Shown here in pieces: positions 17,752 through 26,194 of a stretch of DNA of 64,000 bases (positions within the stretch are counted from its first letter, which is position 1; each line of letters begins with the position of its first letter). Source of the stretch: Bacillota bacterium (GTDB lineage Bacteria > Bacillota > Sulfobacillia > RBS10-35 > JAJYVN01); NCBI GenBank assembly GCA_021803205.1, contig JAJZMB010000114.1:1-64000 (forward strand). The letters run 5' to 3'. The translations under genes and the position numbers were made by a program. Under the pieces are notes generated by a model. That model made no database searches, was not told the origin of the DNA, and was given only the letters and a program-made list of their open reading frames with translations.

Positions 17752-19503
17752 TCAGCGGGCCCCGCCCACGCCCCAGAGAACCCGGGTGGGGGGGCCCACC
17801 CGCTGCAGCCGGCCGCCCTCCAGGACAACGACCATGTCCGCGCGTGCGGCCAAATCCCACTGGTGCGTGACAAAGACCACCGTCCGACGACCGGCGGCTG
17901 CGAAGAGGTCCTCCAGCACCGCCCGTTGCAACTGCGGATCGAGGGCCGAAGTCGCCTCGTCGAGGACCAGCACGACCGGGTCCTGGAGATAGGCGCGGGC
18001 CAGGGCCAGGCGCTGCCTCTGACCGCCGGAGAGGTTGCCGCCCCCCTCGCGGAGGGTTCGGCCCTCGGGGTGCGTCGCATCGCAGAGTTCGTCAGCATGC
18101 GCGCGGTGCAGGGCCGCACGGACGTCGTCGGCGGGTGCATCCGGCCGCCCGACCCACACGTTGGCGAAGACGCTCTCCCGGAAGAACACGGGATCTTGCG
18201 GGACAAGGGCCACCGCCGCCCGCAGCGCCGCCAGGTCATACTCCCGCACGTCGTGGCCGTCGAGCAGCACGCTGCCCTCGCTGGGATCGAGGTGCCGCGG
18301 GATCAGCGCGGCAAGGGTACTCTTGCCCGCACCGCTGCCGCCCAGGATCGCACAACGCACCCCCGCCGGGATCGAAACCGAGACATCCCCCAGGATCCTC
18401 TGCCCGTCGTCGCCGATCACGCTGGCGCCGCGGAACTCGATCGCGCCACGCAACGGCGCGGGCCGCCCGTGCCGGGGTGCGACGACGTCCGGGGGTGCGT
18501 CCAAGAGCACGAAGACTCGTTCGGCGACCACCGCGACCCGCTGCGCGCCGATGGGCAGTTGCATGAGCCGGCGGACCGGACCTTCCACGCCCCGCACATA
18601 CTCCAAAAAGGCAAGCAGGCCGCCGACGGTCATCTCCCCTCGCAAGACGGCCGCTCCGCCGAGGCCCAGCAGCAGAACGGTGAGTCCCTGATGCGCCACT
18701 ACATCCAGGAGTGCACCGGCGCGATCCACCAAGAAGACGCGGATCCGCAGCCGCACGCGCCGCCAGAGCAGGACGCGTAGCGACCCCACATCCCTGCGCG
18801 CGTCCGTCCGATGCAGCAGGCCGCGCAGGCCGTACACCCGATCGTTGACGACGCCCTGAGCCTGGACGTCAAACAGGGAGAGCGAGGTCAGCGCGCGCCG
18901 CAGCGGACGTGCAGTGAGTAGCGGGTACAGCGGGTACAGGGCGAGGACCGGAAGCATGACACGCGAAAGTGGTCCGCTGAGGTGCGCCATCAGTGCCAAG
19001 CTCGCCGGCAGGCGATACAGGCTGGCCAGGAGGGACTGAAACAGCGAGAGGAAGCCCTCGCCGACATCGGGCCCGAACTGCTGGAGCGCCGCCGTGGCCT
19101 CCCCAGTGCTGAGCCGCCGCAGGGCCCGCAGGGACAGGCCCCGCAGGTTGGCGTACGCCGCGACACGCAACCGCACGGAGAACCGTTCCGCGGCCTGTAG
19201 GAAGGCATAGTTGACCAGGTTGCCGGCGAGCCAATGTGCAGTTGCGGCCGCCGCGTAAAAAGTGAGAATCTCTGGCAGGAGATGCGTCTGACGGCCGAGC
19301 AGGACGCGGTTCACGAAAACTTGGTGCAGCCATGGCTCCAGCAGTTCCGCGGAGATGCCGGCGACAGTGGCCAATATCAAGAACAGGAGCCAGGGCCACA
19401 GAGGCAGGAAGAGGAGACCCACCCGCAGCAGCGCCCGTAGAACACGGGCGTAGCGGCCCAAGCCACCGCGGGCGGGGGCGCGCGGAATTCCGGGACGGGG
19501 CAT
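17752..19503 (-). CDS. ABC transporter, fused permease and ATP-binding protein
   Basis: 583 residues of the exporter (MsbA/LmrA-like) half-transporter type. It has about six N-terminal transmembrane helices beginning PLWPWLLFLILATVAGISAEL. The ATPase domain shows GGSGAGKST (Walker A), VPQDPVFFRESV (Q loop), LSGGQRQRLALARA (signature), VLVLDEATSALD (Walker B) and the switch His in VTHQWDLA. ATG at 19503 with AAGGGC upstream. Probably works as a homodimer because no partner gene is adjacent. Substrate unknown. Confidence 0.92.
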   Translation of the reverse strand: MPRPGIPRAPARGGLGRYARVLRALLRVGLLFLPLWPWLLFLILATVAGISAELLEPWLHQVFVNRVLLGRQTHLLPEILTFYAAAATAHWLAGNLVNYAFLQAAERFSVRLRVAAYANLRGLSLRALRRLSTGEATAALQQFGPDVGEGFLSLFQSLLASLYRLPASLALMAHLSGPLSRVMLPVLALYPLYPLLTARPLRRALTSLSLFDVQAQGVVNDRVYGLRGLLHRTDARRDVGSLRVLLWRRVRLRIRVFLVDRAGALLDVVAHQGLTVLLLGLGGAAVLRGEMTVGGLLAFLEYVRGVEGPVRRLMQLPIGAQRVAVVAERVFVLLDAPPDVVAPRHGRPAPLRGAIEFRGASVIGDDGQRILGDVSVSIPAGVRCAILGGSGAGKSTLAALIPRHLDPSEGSVLLDGHDVREYDLAALRAAVALVPQDPVFFRESVFANVWVGRPDAPADDVRAALHRAHADELCDATHPEGRTLREGGGNLSGGQRQRLALARAYLQDPVVLVLDEATSALDPQLQRAVLEDLFAAAGRRTVVFVTHQWDLAARADMVVVLEGGRLQRVGPPTRVLWGVGGAR

Positions 19504-19755
19504 CCGATGCCCTTGCACGGCTGACGCGGGGACTCCCCCCGTTCGGCCGCCCGGGCAGACGCTGCCAAAGCCCTGGCGGGCGACGTGGCGTCGCTTCCGG
19601 GAAGGCCTGCACAGCGCACTGCTGTGGCGGTCACCGACCCCTATGCGCCGGCAGGGCGGAGCATGGCTAGGTGTGCAGCGCCCCTCCCGGATGGCGGGGA
19701 TCGGCGCGGGGTGGCGCCGCCCTCGGCGAGCACAACTCCCCGACGGCCGGGAAGC

Positions 19756-20700
19756 TCACGGGTCGATCCGGCCCGAACCGTGCCCGGGCGCCCCATCGCC
19801 GACCGTTTCCTCCAGGGCCTGCCGCACCGCCTGCCGGATCGTGTTCCGCGGCACTCGGCCCAGCGTGGTCAGCGTGACCTCCCTGACCACCTCGGCCCAA
19901 CTCGCCGGCCCGACGGGCCACCCCGCCGCCCGCCGCGTAGCGATGGCTTCGCGAATCGCCCCGGCAAGATCCGGCGTCATCGCCGCTTGCGGCGCCGCCG
20001 CCCATCGCCGGCCGGCATCCGGAGCCAGTGTGAAGCGGAAGGGCGGGACGCCCGCAGCGCAAGGATCGGAGCATTGCCGCCCCAGGGTATCCGCCGCCGC
20101 ACGCGCATGTGCCACCACGTCGGCGACCCGCAGACCGAGGTGGTCGGGCGCATAGGGCTCCAGGTAGCGGACGGCGGCGACGAAGTGCCTGCGGGCACCG
20201 GTGGGATTGCCCCGCTCCAGTTTGACGAACGCCGCGGCGAACAGGATCAGTCCGTGCAGGAAGGGATCGGACTGCCGTTCCCACCACAGCGGTTCGAGCG
20301 CCTCATGGGCCTCGAAGAACCGGCCAGCGGCAAACTCCCGCAGGTAGGCCGCAAACGGGGCCGGAAGTCCCACTGGCCATTCCCCCGTGCCGATGGCGAC
20401 GGCGCGCCCGACCCTGGCGGTCCCGGCGGCCCGGCGCCCAGCTTCGCCGTCCCGGCGGCGAAAGGATACCGTATAGGTGCGACATCGGTGGGCGGGCGAC
20501 GCGGTGGGAGCAGTGCCTCTTGTCGCCGCGGCACTGCTCCCACCGGTCGTCGGCACAGCCCACGCCCTGGCGCTGAGGCTGGGCTGCGGTGGCAGGAGGA
20601 TGGCGACACAGATCGGCGCCGCCAGACCCCAGGGCCGGCGTGAGCTGCGGCGCGCCTCACCGGCTTTCACCGCAGGATCGGCGCGCCGCAGCAAGAACAT
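19756..20700 (-). CDS. DUF309 domain protein
   Basis: The recognisable part is residues after about 110: an alpha-helical DUF309 domain with FAAGRFFEAHEALEPLWW, LHGLILFAAAFVKLERGN and ARRHFVAAVRYL. Function of the family is unknown. The start is unsure. ATG at 20700 gives a long Arg/Ala-rich N-terminus with one hydrophobic stretch, and GTG 20556 is another option; neither has a clear ribosome site. The C-terminal about 70 residues (SWAEVVREVTLTTLGR) are conserved-looking but unassigned. Confidence 0.7.
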   Translation of the reverse strand: MFLLRRADPAVKAGEARRSSRRPWGLAAPICVAILLPPQPSLSARAWAVPTTGGSSAAATRGTAPTASPAHRCRTYTVSFRRRDGEAGRRAAGTARVGRAVAIGTGEWPVGLPAPFAAYLREFAAGRFFEAHEALEPLWWERQSDPFLHGLILFAAAFVKLERGNPTGARRHFVAAVRYLEPYAPDHLGLRVADVVAHARAAADTLGRQCSDPCAAGVPPFRFTLAPDAGRRWAAAPQAAMTPDLAGAIREAIATRRAAGWPVGPASWAEVVREVTLTTLGRVPRNTIRQAVRQALEETVGDGAPGHGSGRIDP

Positions 20701-20942
20701 CTCGTCGGCGCCGGCGGCGGAACCCCTGCCCTCCAAGGGGTGTGCGGCAGCATCTCAGACCCCGGTCCCGGCGCCCCCGCCGGTGGGCGCGGCGGAGTCC
20801 CGCACTCCCTGCCGCACCGACACGCAGGCAGGCCGGAACCTCTGCCTGACGCCATCACTGCATCCTGCGGCCGGCCGCCGCCGTACAGGACGTCGACCGG
20901 CCGAAGCCGGGCAGCTTGGGTCACAGCGGGGACGGTGGAGCG

Positions 20943-21371
20943 GTGTCGGGCGCGCTCGTCGCGGATGTCGTCGGTTCCGCCGTAGGCTTGTGGACGTTCA
21001 TGCTCAGCCTGTGGCTGCGCACCCATCCCGAGCGTGTGCACGCGCTGGCCAACCGCGCGGGGATCCATCCGGCCTATGGCCAGCACGCGTGGTGGCTGCT
21101 CCTGGGGACGGCTGCCGTCCTGTTGCTGGCGATCGTCCATGCGGCGGCGTCCTTCGCCGATCCCCCGCACCTGTGGGCCTGGATGGAACAGACTATCTTA
21201 TCCGCTTTTTTCTGGCTCTCTAGCGCGCGGGTATGGCGTTCCTATCGCCGCCGCGACGCGTGGTGGCGCGCGCGCCCCGCCCGCGTACGCTGGCCCAACC
21301 TGTTGTTTTCCGCGCTGGCCTCCCTTGAGGTGTGCTGGGCATGGCTGCGCCTGCTGGGACTTCCCCGCTAG
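20943..21371 (+). CDS. small membrane protein of unknown function
   Basis: 142 residues with about three hydrophobic helices: VVGSAVGLWTFMLSLWL, HAWWLLLGTAAVLLLAIVH and ILSAFFWLSSARVW, plus LLFSALASLEVCWAWL at the end. The GTG at 20943 has GGTGGAG six bases upstream. I do not recognise the family. It is isolated between a minus-strand DUF309 gene and a minus-strand deacetylase-like gene. Confidence 0.65.
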   Translation: MSGALVADVVGSAVGLWTFMLSLWLRTHPERVHALANRAGIHPAYGQHAWWLLLGTAAVLLLAIVHAAASFADPPHLWAWMEQTILSAFFWLSSARVWRSYRRRDAWWRARPARVRWPNLLFSALASLEVCWAWLRLLGLPR

Positions 21372-21795
21372 TGGTGCGCCCATCAGTCTTGCCTCGCTGC
21401 GTCGAGCGGCAGCGACAGCATGCCGCTTAAGTCCTGGCGCCAATGGCGGATGCGACGCCCGCCACCTGGGCCGTGACGGCCGCGCCCGATGACCACTACC
21501 CCGAAACGATGCCCCCTGTCCCTTGGCGACGGTCAGGACTTGATGGACTCCCCCGCTGGCGGCAGTTTCCCACTTATCGGGACCCACTCAGTGAAGCCAT
21601 TGGCCGCCAAGGGTTTGCGCTGCGAGAGGCTGGCCGGTCGGACAACGGGCCGCCCTGGCAAGAGCCAACGGGCTAAACGCCGCGGAAGACTGGGTGCGGA
21701 TAACCCGGAAACTGCCGCCAGGCGGCCGAGAGATCACGGTCGCCGATAGAGCCGGACGCACGCGCGGGGACGGTGTAGGATCGCCTGCGTCCCTC
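21372..21795. other. non-coding interval
   Basis: Short open frames here have no coding character that I can support, and no RNA motif was recognised. Confidence 0.4.
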
Positions 21796-23301
21796 TCAGG
21801 CTGGGGGCGCTGTCGGCCGCCCCGTCGTTGGCGCCGGAGGGTGCAAGCGCCCCGGGACCGGATGCGCCGAGCCTCGACGGACCTCCCCGCTCCAGGACGC
21901 CGCCCCCGCCGTCCCCGCCGACTCCGAAAGGGCGGGTTTGAGCGTCCACGCTTGCAGCCGTGCCTGCAGCCACAACTCCATGGGTGCGAATCCTTCCGCA
22001 AAGACCGGCCAGTCCCAGTGCAGACGCGCCGGCGGCTTGACGCAGACTTCGGCGGCGACCGCCCGCGGCGCGATGACGACGGAGGTCTGCTCAGGATCGC
22101 GCAGGACGCGCGCGGCCGCGCTCAGGAAATCCGCCGGGGCCGCCACGGAACGACCGATCGGTATCGCGGACGGCACCTGGCCGCGTTGGTCGATAAACCG
22201 GTCGCACCAACGGGCGGCCTCCACCAAGGCGCTTTGGGTCAGCGGGCCGGCGACGGAATCCGCTGGCGGCGGAGCTGACGGCCCGTCGCAGGCCCGCACG
22301 GCGATGGCGGCCGCATCGGGGACGCAGAGGGCCCTGCAGACCACACCCAGCGCCTCCGCCGCCGAAAGGGCAAGGCTGCCGCAAACCGCCCAACTCGCGT
22401 GTTCCAGGACGCAGGCGGCCATCGGCCGGATCTGCGCACCGGTCAAGCACGCATTCCGCGCGCGATCCGGGAAGCGGGCGGCCAGATCACGCGCCGTGAT
22501 GAACTCCAGGCCCATCCCTCGCAATTCGGCCACAAACCGGCCCAAGGCCTCGGCCGCCGCCCCGACATCGGTCGCGGCTCGCAAAGGCGCCGGCCGCCAA
22601 TCCCCCTCCTGCGGCATGCGCCCACGCCCAAAGTTCACCACATCCCAGAAGGCACTGGTGCACAGCTCCGTCGGATGGGCCACGACACACAGCGGCGGAC
22701 CGTCCGCAGGCAAGCGCCCCAGTGCGGAGTCCACCAGGGCCAGCGCTTCGTCCAGGCATCCGGGGAGTGCCGACAGGAACGGCTTGGGCGCGCAGACCGG
22801 CGGTGACCAGTGCAACAGCCCGAGGTAGTGGCAGGGGCGGCCGGAGAAGTCCAGATACGAGTTCCACGCCTCGCTGAACTCCATGGGAATCCGCCAAGTG
22901 CGCACCACCGCAAGCGCTGCGGCCGTCCAGTTGCCGCCAGGCTGCGTCCAACAGGCCAGGGGACCGAACGCCCCCTCCACCTCCGCGAACCCCGCGGCCT
23001 CCCGTGCGGCGAAGGCGGCCTGCGCCGCCGGCCAGCCCAGAGGAGCCAGTTCCTCGGCGATGGTGGGGTGCACGCTGTGGGTGTTCGAGTGATAGCCTAC
23101 GGCGTGGCGCGCCAACCGCCCGATCAGCTGCCGGTGCCCCAGCTTGTCCCAGGAGCGCAGCTTTTCGGCCACCAACGGAAAGGTGGCGGTGGCATCATGG
23201 CGCTCCAAAGCGTCCAACACCATCTCAAGGGCCGCGTCGCTTTCCGGGGTAAGGAAATCCTCCGTATCCATCCGGATGGCCATCTCTGTGCCCGTTACCA
23301 C
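21796..23301 (-). CDS. polysaccharide-deacetylase-like protein
   Basis: About 501 residues. The N-terminal half resembles the NodB/deacetylase barrel: RMDTEDFLTPESD (metal Asp pair position), ATATFPLVAEKL, and YHSNTHSVHP with two His as in the H-x3-5-H motif. The C-terminal region from about residue 300 is Ala-rich and unassigned. GTG at 23301 has AGGAGGG upstream. It begins 27 bp after the glycosyltransferase stop, so the pair is likely one transcript and may act on one glycan or sugar conjugate. Substrate unknown. Confidence 0.7.
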   Translation of the reverse strand: MVTGTEMAIRMDTEDFLTPESDAALEMVLDALERHDATATFPLVAEKLRSWDKLGHRQLIGRLARHAVGYHSNTHSVHPTIAEELAPLGWPAAQAAFAAREAAGFAEVEGAFGPLACWTQPGGNWTAAALAVVRTWRIPMEFSEAWNSYLDFSGRPCHYLGLLHWSPPVCAPKPFLSALPGCLDEALALVDSALGRLPADGPPLCVVAHPTELCTSAFWDVVNFGRGRMPQEGDWRPAPLRAATDVGAAAEALGRFVAELRGMGLEFITARDLAARFPDRARNACLTGAQIRPMAACVLEHASWAVCGSLALSAAEALGVVCRALCVPDAAAIAVRACDGPSAPPPADSVAGPLTQSALVEAARWCDRFIDQRGQVPSAIPIGRSVAAPADFLSAAARVLRDPEQTSVVIAPRAVAAEVCVKPPARLHWDWPVFAEGFAPMELWLQARLQAWTLKPALSESAGTAGAASWSGEVRRGSAHPVPGRLHPPAPTTGRPTAPPA

Positions 23302-23328
23302 CGCCGCCCTCCTGCGCACCTGCTGCCC

Positions 23329-24393
23329 CTAACCGTCCCCCCGACCGCTCGGGACCGGCCTGCATACCTCAGCATACAGCCGGATGTGAGCCGCAGCCTC
23401 CGCCTGAGGCGAGAAGCGCTCCTGCACCGACGCCCGCGCCGCCGCGCCGAGTCGTGCCCGCAGGTCCGGTGCCCGTGCCAGGTGAACCGCCGCGTCCGGC
23501 AGGTTGCCGGGCATCGCCAGCCAGCCGTCCACACCGTGGCGGATCGCCGCCCGGTTTCCCGGAATGTCCGTCGCCAGAACGGCCCGCCCGGCCGCCATCC
23601 CTTCCAGCACGGCGTTGGAGAGGCCCTCCAGCCGGGATGTGTTCAGCACCACGTCGGCACGGCCATACCAGCCCTGAAGCTCCTGGCGCGGCACTTCTCC
23701 CAAGTAGTGAACGAACGGGATGCCGGCCAGGCGCCCCAGGAACGCCTGGTGGAAGGCGGGGTCGCGGGAGGGGCCGGCGATGTACAGGTGGACATCGCCT
23801 CCGGCCTCCCGGACGGCCGCCGCAGCGGACACGGCGAGGTCCGGATCCTTGATTGCGCGGATGCCCGCCGGCAGCAGGAACAGCAATCCCCGACCGGGCA
23901 CGGCCGGTGCCGGCGGCCGTGCCCGGTCTATGGCGACCCCCGGCGGGATGACCCTCACCCGCTGCGCGGTCCCGGGCAACTCCCGCCGCACCTGGTGCGC
24001 GGCCCGCTCGTGGAAGGTGATCAGCGCGCGCACTGAGCGCGTGGCGGCGCGCAGCACAGCCAATTCACCCGGCTCCAGGTCCGTGCCGGTAAACGTCCAG
24101 ATGACCGGAGAATGCGGTGCCCATTGCAACGCCGGCACCCCGGCCCACCGCGCGTGCAGGGCGTGGACGACCTCGTCCGGTCCGGGCGGGAGCTCTGCCG
24201 GCAGCGCATCCGCAGAAAGGATCCGGCTCTCGACGCCTTCCGCAGCTAGACCCGCAGCCAGCCGCCGGGCGGTGACCAGGTTGCCCGCACTCGCCGGCAG
24301 GCCGGCGCGGACGATCAGATGGACCCGGCGGCACGCGCCGGGTGATGCTGGCGCAACTCCTCAACGGACGGGGCTGCACTTGGGCTCGGACAT
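23329..24393 (-). CDS. GT4-type glycosyltransferase with in-frame UGA (possible selenoprotein)
   Basis: A GT-B fold glycosyltransferase. The donor half shows GIRAIKDPDLAVSAA, HYLGEVPRQELQGWYGRADV, SRLEGLSNAVLEGMAAG and ATDIPGN. The acceptor half (VHLIVRAGLPASAGNLVTAR, VVHALHARWAG, TFTGTDLEPG) is clearly coding. Yet it has no ATG, GTG or TTG between an in-frame TGA (24361-24363) and GTG 24138, which would delete most of the N-terminal domain. The frame continues through the TGA to an ATG at 24393 with GGGGAGGA upstream, giving 354 residues with residue 11 read as Sec (C6-x4-U11). A stem-loop follows the UGA. Alternatives are CTG or another rare start, or a damaged start codon. It lies divergent to the selenoprotein permease. 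Some motifs recall the selenosugar synthase SenB, but its C-terminal motif is general GT4. Confidence 0.6.
24323..24363 (-). promoter_or_regulatory. possible bacterial SECIS after UGA of glycosyltransferase
   Basis: UGA at 24361-24363, then 17 bases, then a perfect 7-bp stem (ACCCGGC with GCCGGGT) around a 7-base loop GCGTGCC beginning with G. Loop distance is 24 bases, inside the published bSECIS window but longer than for the permease and selD. GC-rich DNA makes chance stems common. Confidence 0.35.
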
Positions 24394-25000
24394 CCGGACG
24401 CATTCCTCCCCAGCTGACCACTGCATAAGTCCGCTTTGCCGCGGCCACGGCTTCGAAGTCCCTTGGCCCCGAGGGCTCCACGGTTCGCGGCTGGTGTGGG
24501 AACCGACTCTTCCGCCGACGTCCCGGGTCGAAACGGCGGTGTCGACGGCGACCGCCTGCCCCCAGTGTATCAGGATCGCGCCCCGCCGATGGTCAGCTCC
24601 CTGACGCTGCATCGGTCGTCCATGCCGGACCACGGCCGGGACCCAGGGCGCGCCCCCGCCCGCCGGGGGGGGCCCCGGTGCAGGTGCGCGCGTAGGCAGG
24701 GACGCCACCGTGCCCGGCGGATTCGGCTCCCCCGGCGGCGCGCGGTATCGGCCTGCTGCGCATGGGCCATCGCCCATCGAATGGCGCCAGTGAACGGGCA
24801 CGGCGCGGCCGCGGCGGGTGCCCGTCCATGCCCGCAGGTGCCCATCCCGGACAACGCCCGCCCGTCGCTGTTCACCGGCACCCCACACCCCCGCCGCGCC
24901 GGCATGCGTCTTTTGCATGCACTATATGCGTCGAGGATGCCGGTTTGGTAGGGTGGGCTTCAGTTGGGCGCCCAAGGAGCAAGGAGAGGATGCTCCCGCT
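24394..25000. other. divergent intergenic region upstream of glycosyltransferase and selenopermease
   Basis: No supported gene. It contains the second copy of the dispersed element (24461-24516) on the glycosyltransferase side. A relatively AT-rich patch at 24909-24933 could carry the permease promoter, but I could not define -35/-10 boxes. Confidence 0.45.
24461..24516 (-). repeat. dispersed structured element, copy 2
   Basis: Partner of 6899-6952, with the 17-base core at 24472-24488 identical. GGTTC/GAACC pairing and the following GTGGAGCCCT are kept. It lies about 70-120 bases before the glycosyltransferase ATG at 24393, on the same strand. Confidence 0.5.
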
Positions 25001-26074
25001 ATGAATATGTCTGTTTCTGCGCAGCAGCGGCCGCGGCCGGGGGCCGCGATCGGGGTCGGCGTGTTTATCCTGCTCGCCTTGGCCGGTTTGTTCTACGTGA
25101 AGTGGGATCCCTATTTCCACAAGGCGTTCGTGGCTGCCGCGCACCACAGCATTGGCGCCTCGATCCTCAGCGGCCCAGCCGCCGGTGCGCCAGCGGCTGG
25201 CTGGAAGGCGGCCTGGGACTTCACGATCGCCTACGGCAAGGATATCTGGGAAGCCCTGATCGTGGGGCTGGTCCTCGGAGCCGGCGTCCAGGCCCTGCTG
25301 CCACGGTTGTGGCTGTTGCGTCTCCTGGGCGGGACGCGCTACCAGGGGACGGCTGTGGGAGGCCTCGCCGCCGTTCCGTCAATGATGTGAACGTGCTGCT
25401 CCGCCCCACTGGCGGTGGGGCTCACCCGTAGCGGGGCTTCCGTCGGATCCGTGCTCGCGTACTGGATCGGGAATCCCATCCTGAATCCGGCCACCATGGT
25501 CTTTATGGGCTTCGTGCTCGGTTGGCGTTGGGTGGCACTGCGGATTGTCGTCGGCGTGGTCCTGGTCTTCGGCGTGGCCTACGCGGCGCAACACCTGGTG
25601 CGGCCCGGCGACCTCCCGGAGGCGGCAGTCCAGGCACACGCCGCGGCGTTCGCCTCCGGCGACGACGGGTCGCTGTTCGGCCGCTGGATCACGGCCCTGT
25701 GGCGCCTGGCGATCGGCCTGGTGCCGGAGTATCTGGTCGTCGTGGTCGTCCTGGGCGCGGTCCGCGCATGGTTGTTCCCGGCGATGAGCCCGGCGGTCGG
25801 TCACAGCCTCTGGCTTGTTCTGGCGCTGGCCCTGACGGGCACCCTGTTTGTCGTTCCGACGGCGGGCGAGATACCCATCGTCCAGACCCTGATGCATTTC
25901 GGTCTGGGTTCGGCGGGGGCGGGGGTGCTGCTGACGACGTTGCCGCCGGTGAGCCTGCCGTCACTGGTGATGGTGGGCCGCGCGCTGCCGGCCCGCGTGC
26001 TGTTTTTTGTCTCCGGCAGCGTTGTGGTCCTCGGGCTGCTGAGCGGGTTGGCGGCGGCAGCCCTGCACCTGTGA
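25001..26074 (+). CDS. selenocysteine-containing permease (DUF318/UPF0718-like), UGA at codon 130
   Basis: A 357-residue integral membrane protein. Two open frames meet at a TGA (25388-25390) in the same frame with nothing missing between them. ATG at 25001 follows AAGGAGAGGA, about ten bases upstream. Around eight hydrophobic helices are present. The two internal halves share the permease pattern: GGLAAVPSMMUTCC/SAPLAVGLTRSGASVG and FVVPTAGEIPIVQTLMHFG...SLPSLVMVGRA. The UGA falls in a U-T-C-C motif where, from memory of the family, Cys is usual (C-x-C-C). A perfect stem-loop follows the UGA at the bSECIS distance. selD lies 120 bp downstream and selB, selA and tRNA-Sec are in the same locus. 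Relatives include metalloid and thiol-linked permeases (ArsP/YraQ type); the substrate is unknown. Confidence 0.88.
25388..25421 (+). promoter_or_regulatory. bacterial SECIS of the permease
   Basis: UGA codon, 12 bases, then a perfect 7-bp stem GCCCCAC/GTGGGGC (25403-25409 with 25415-25421) and the 5-base loop TGGCG at 25410-25414. The loop opens 19 bases after the UGA with G at its second position, as the bSECIS model asks. Confidence 0.82.
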
Positions 26075-26194
26075 AGGGTTGCGCGGGCGTCTCCTCCGTT
26101 TTCCGTTCGGAAGCCAGCTGCGGTCCGCATCGGTCGCAAGAGATATCGGGTCTTGCCGATGGCACATGCGATGACCCGGAAGGGGGTGGCGCCC

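Noticed and set aside
25415-26074. Treating the permease as two separate genes
   Set aside because: The second frame would begin inside the stem-loop at a GTG without a ribosome site, in the middle of a conserved motif; the frames are exactly continuous through the UGA.
26072-26074. The final UGA of the permease (and that of selD) as another Sec codon
   Set aside because: No suitable stem-loop follows, and the protein already ends at its expected family length.
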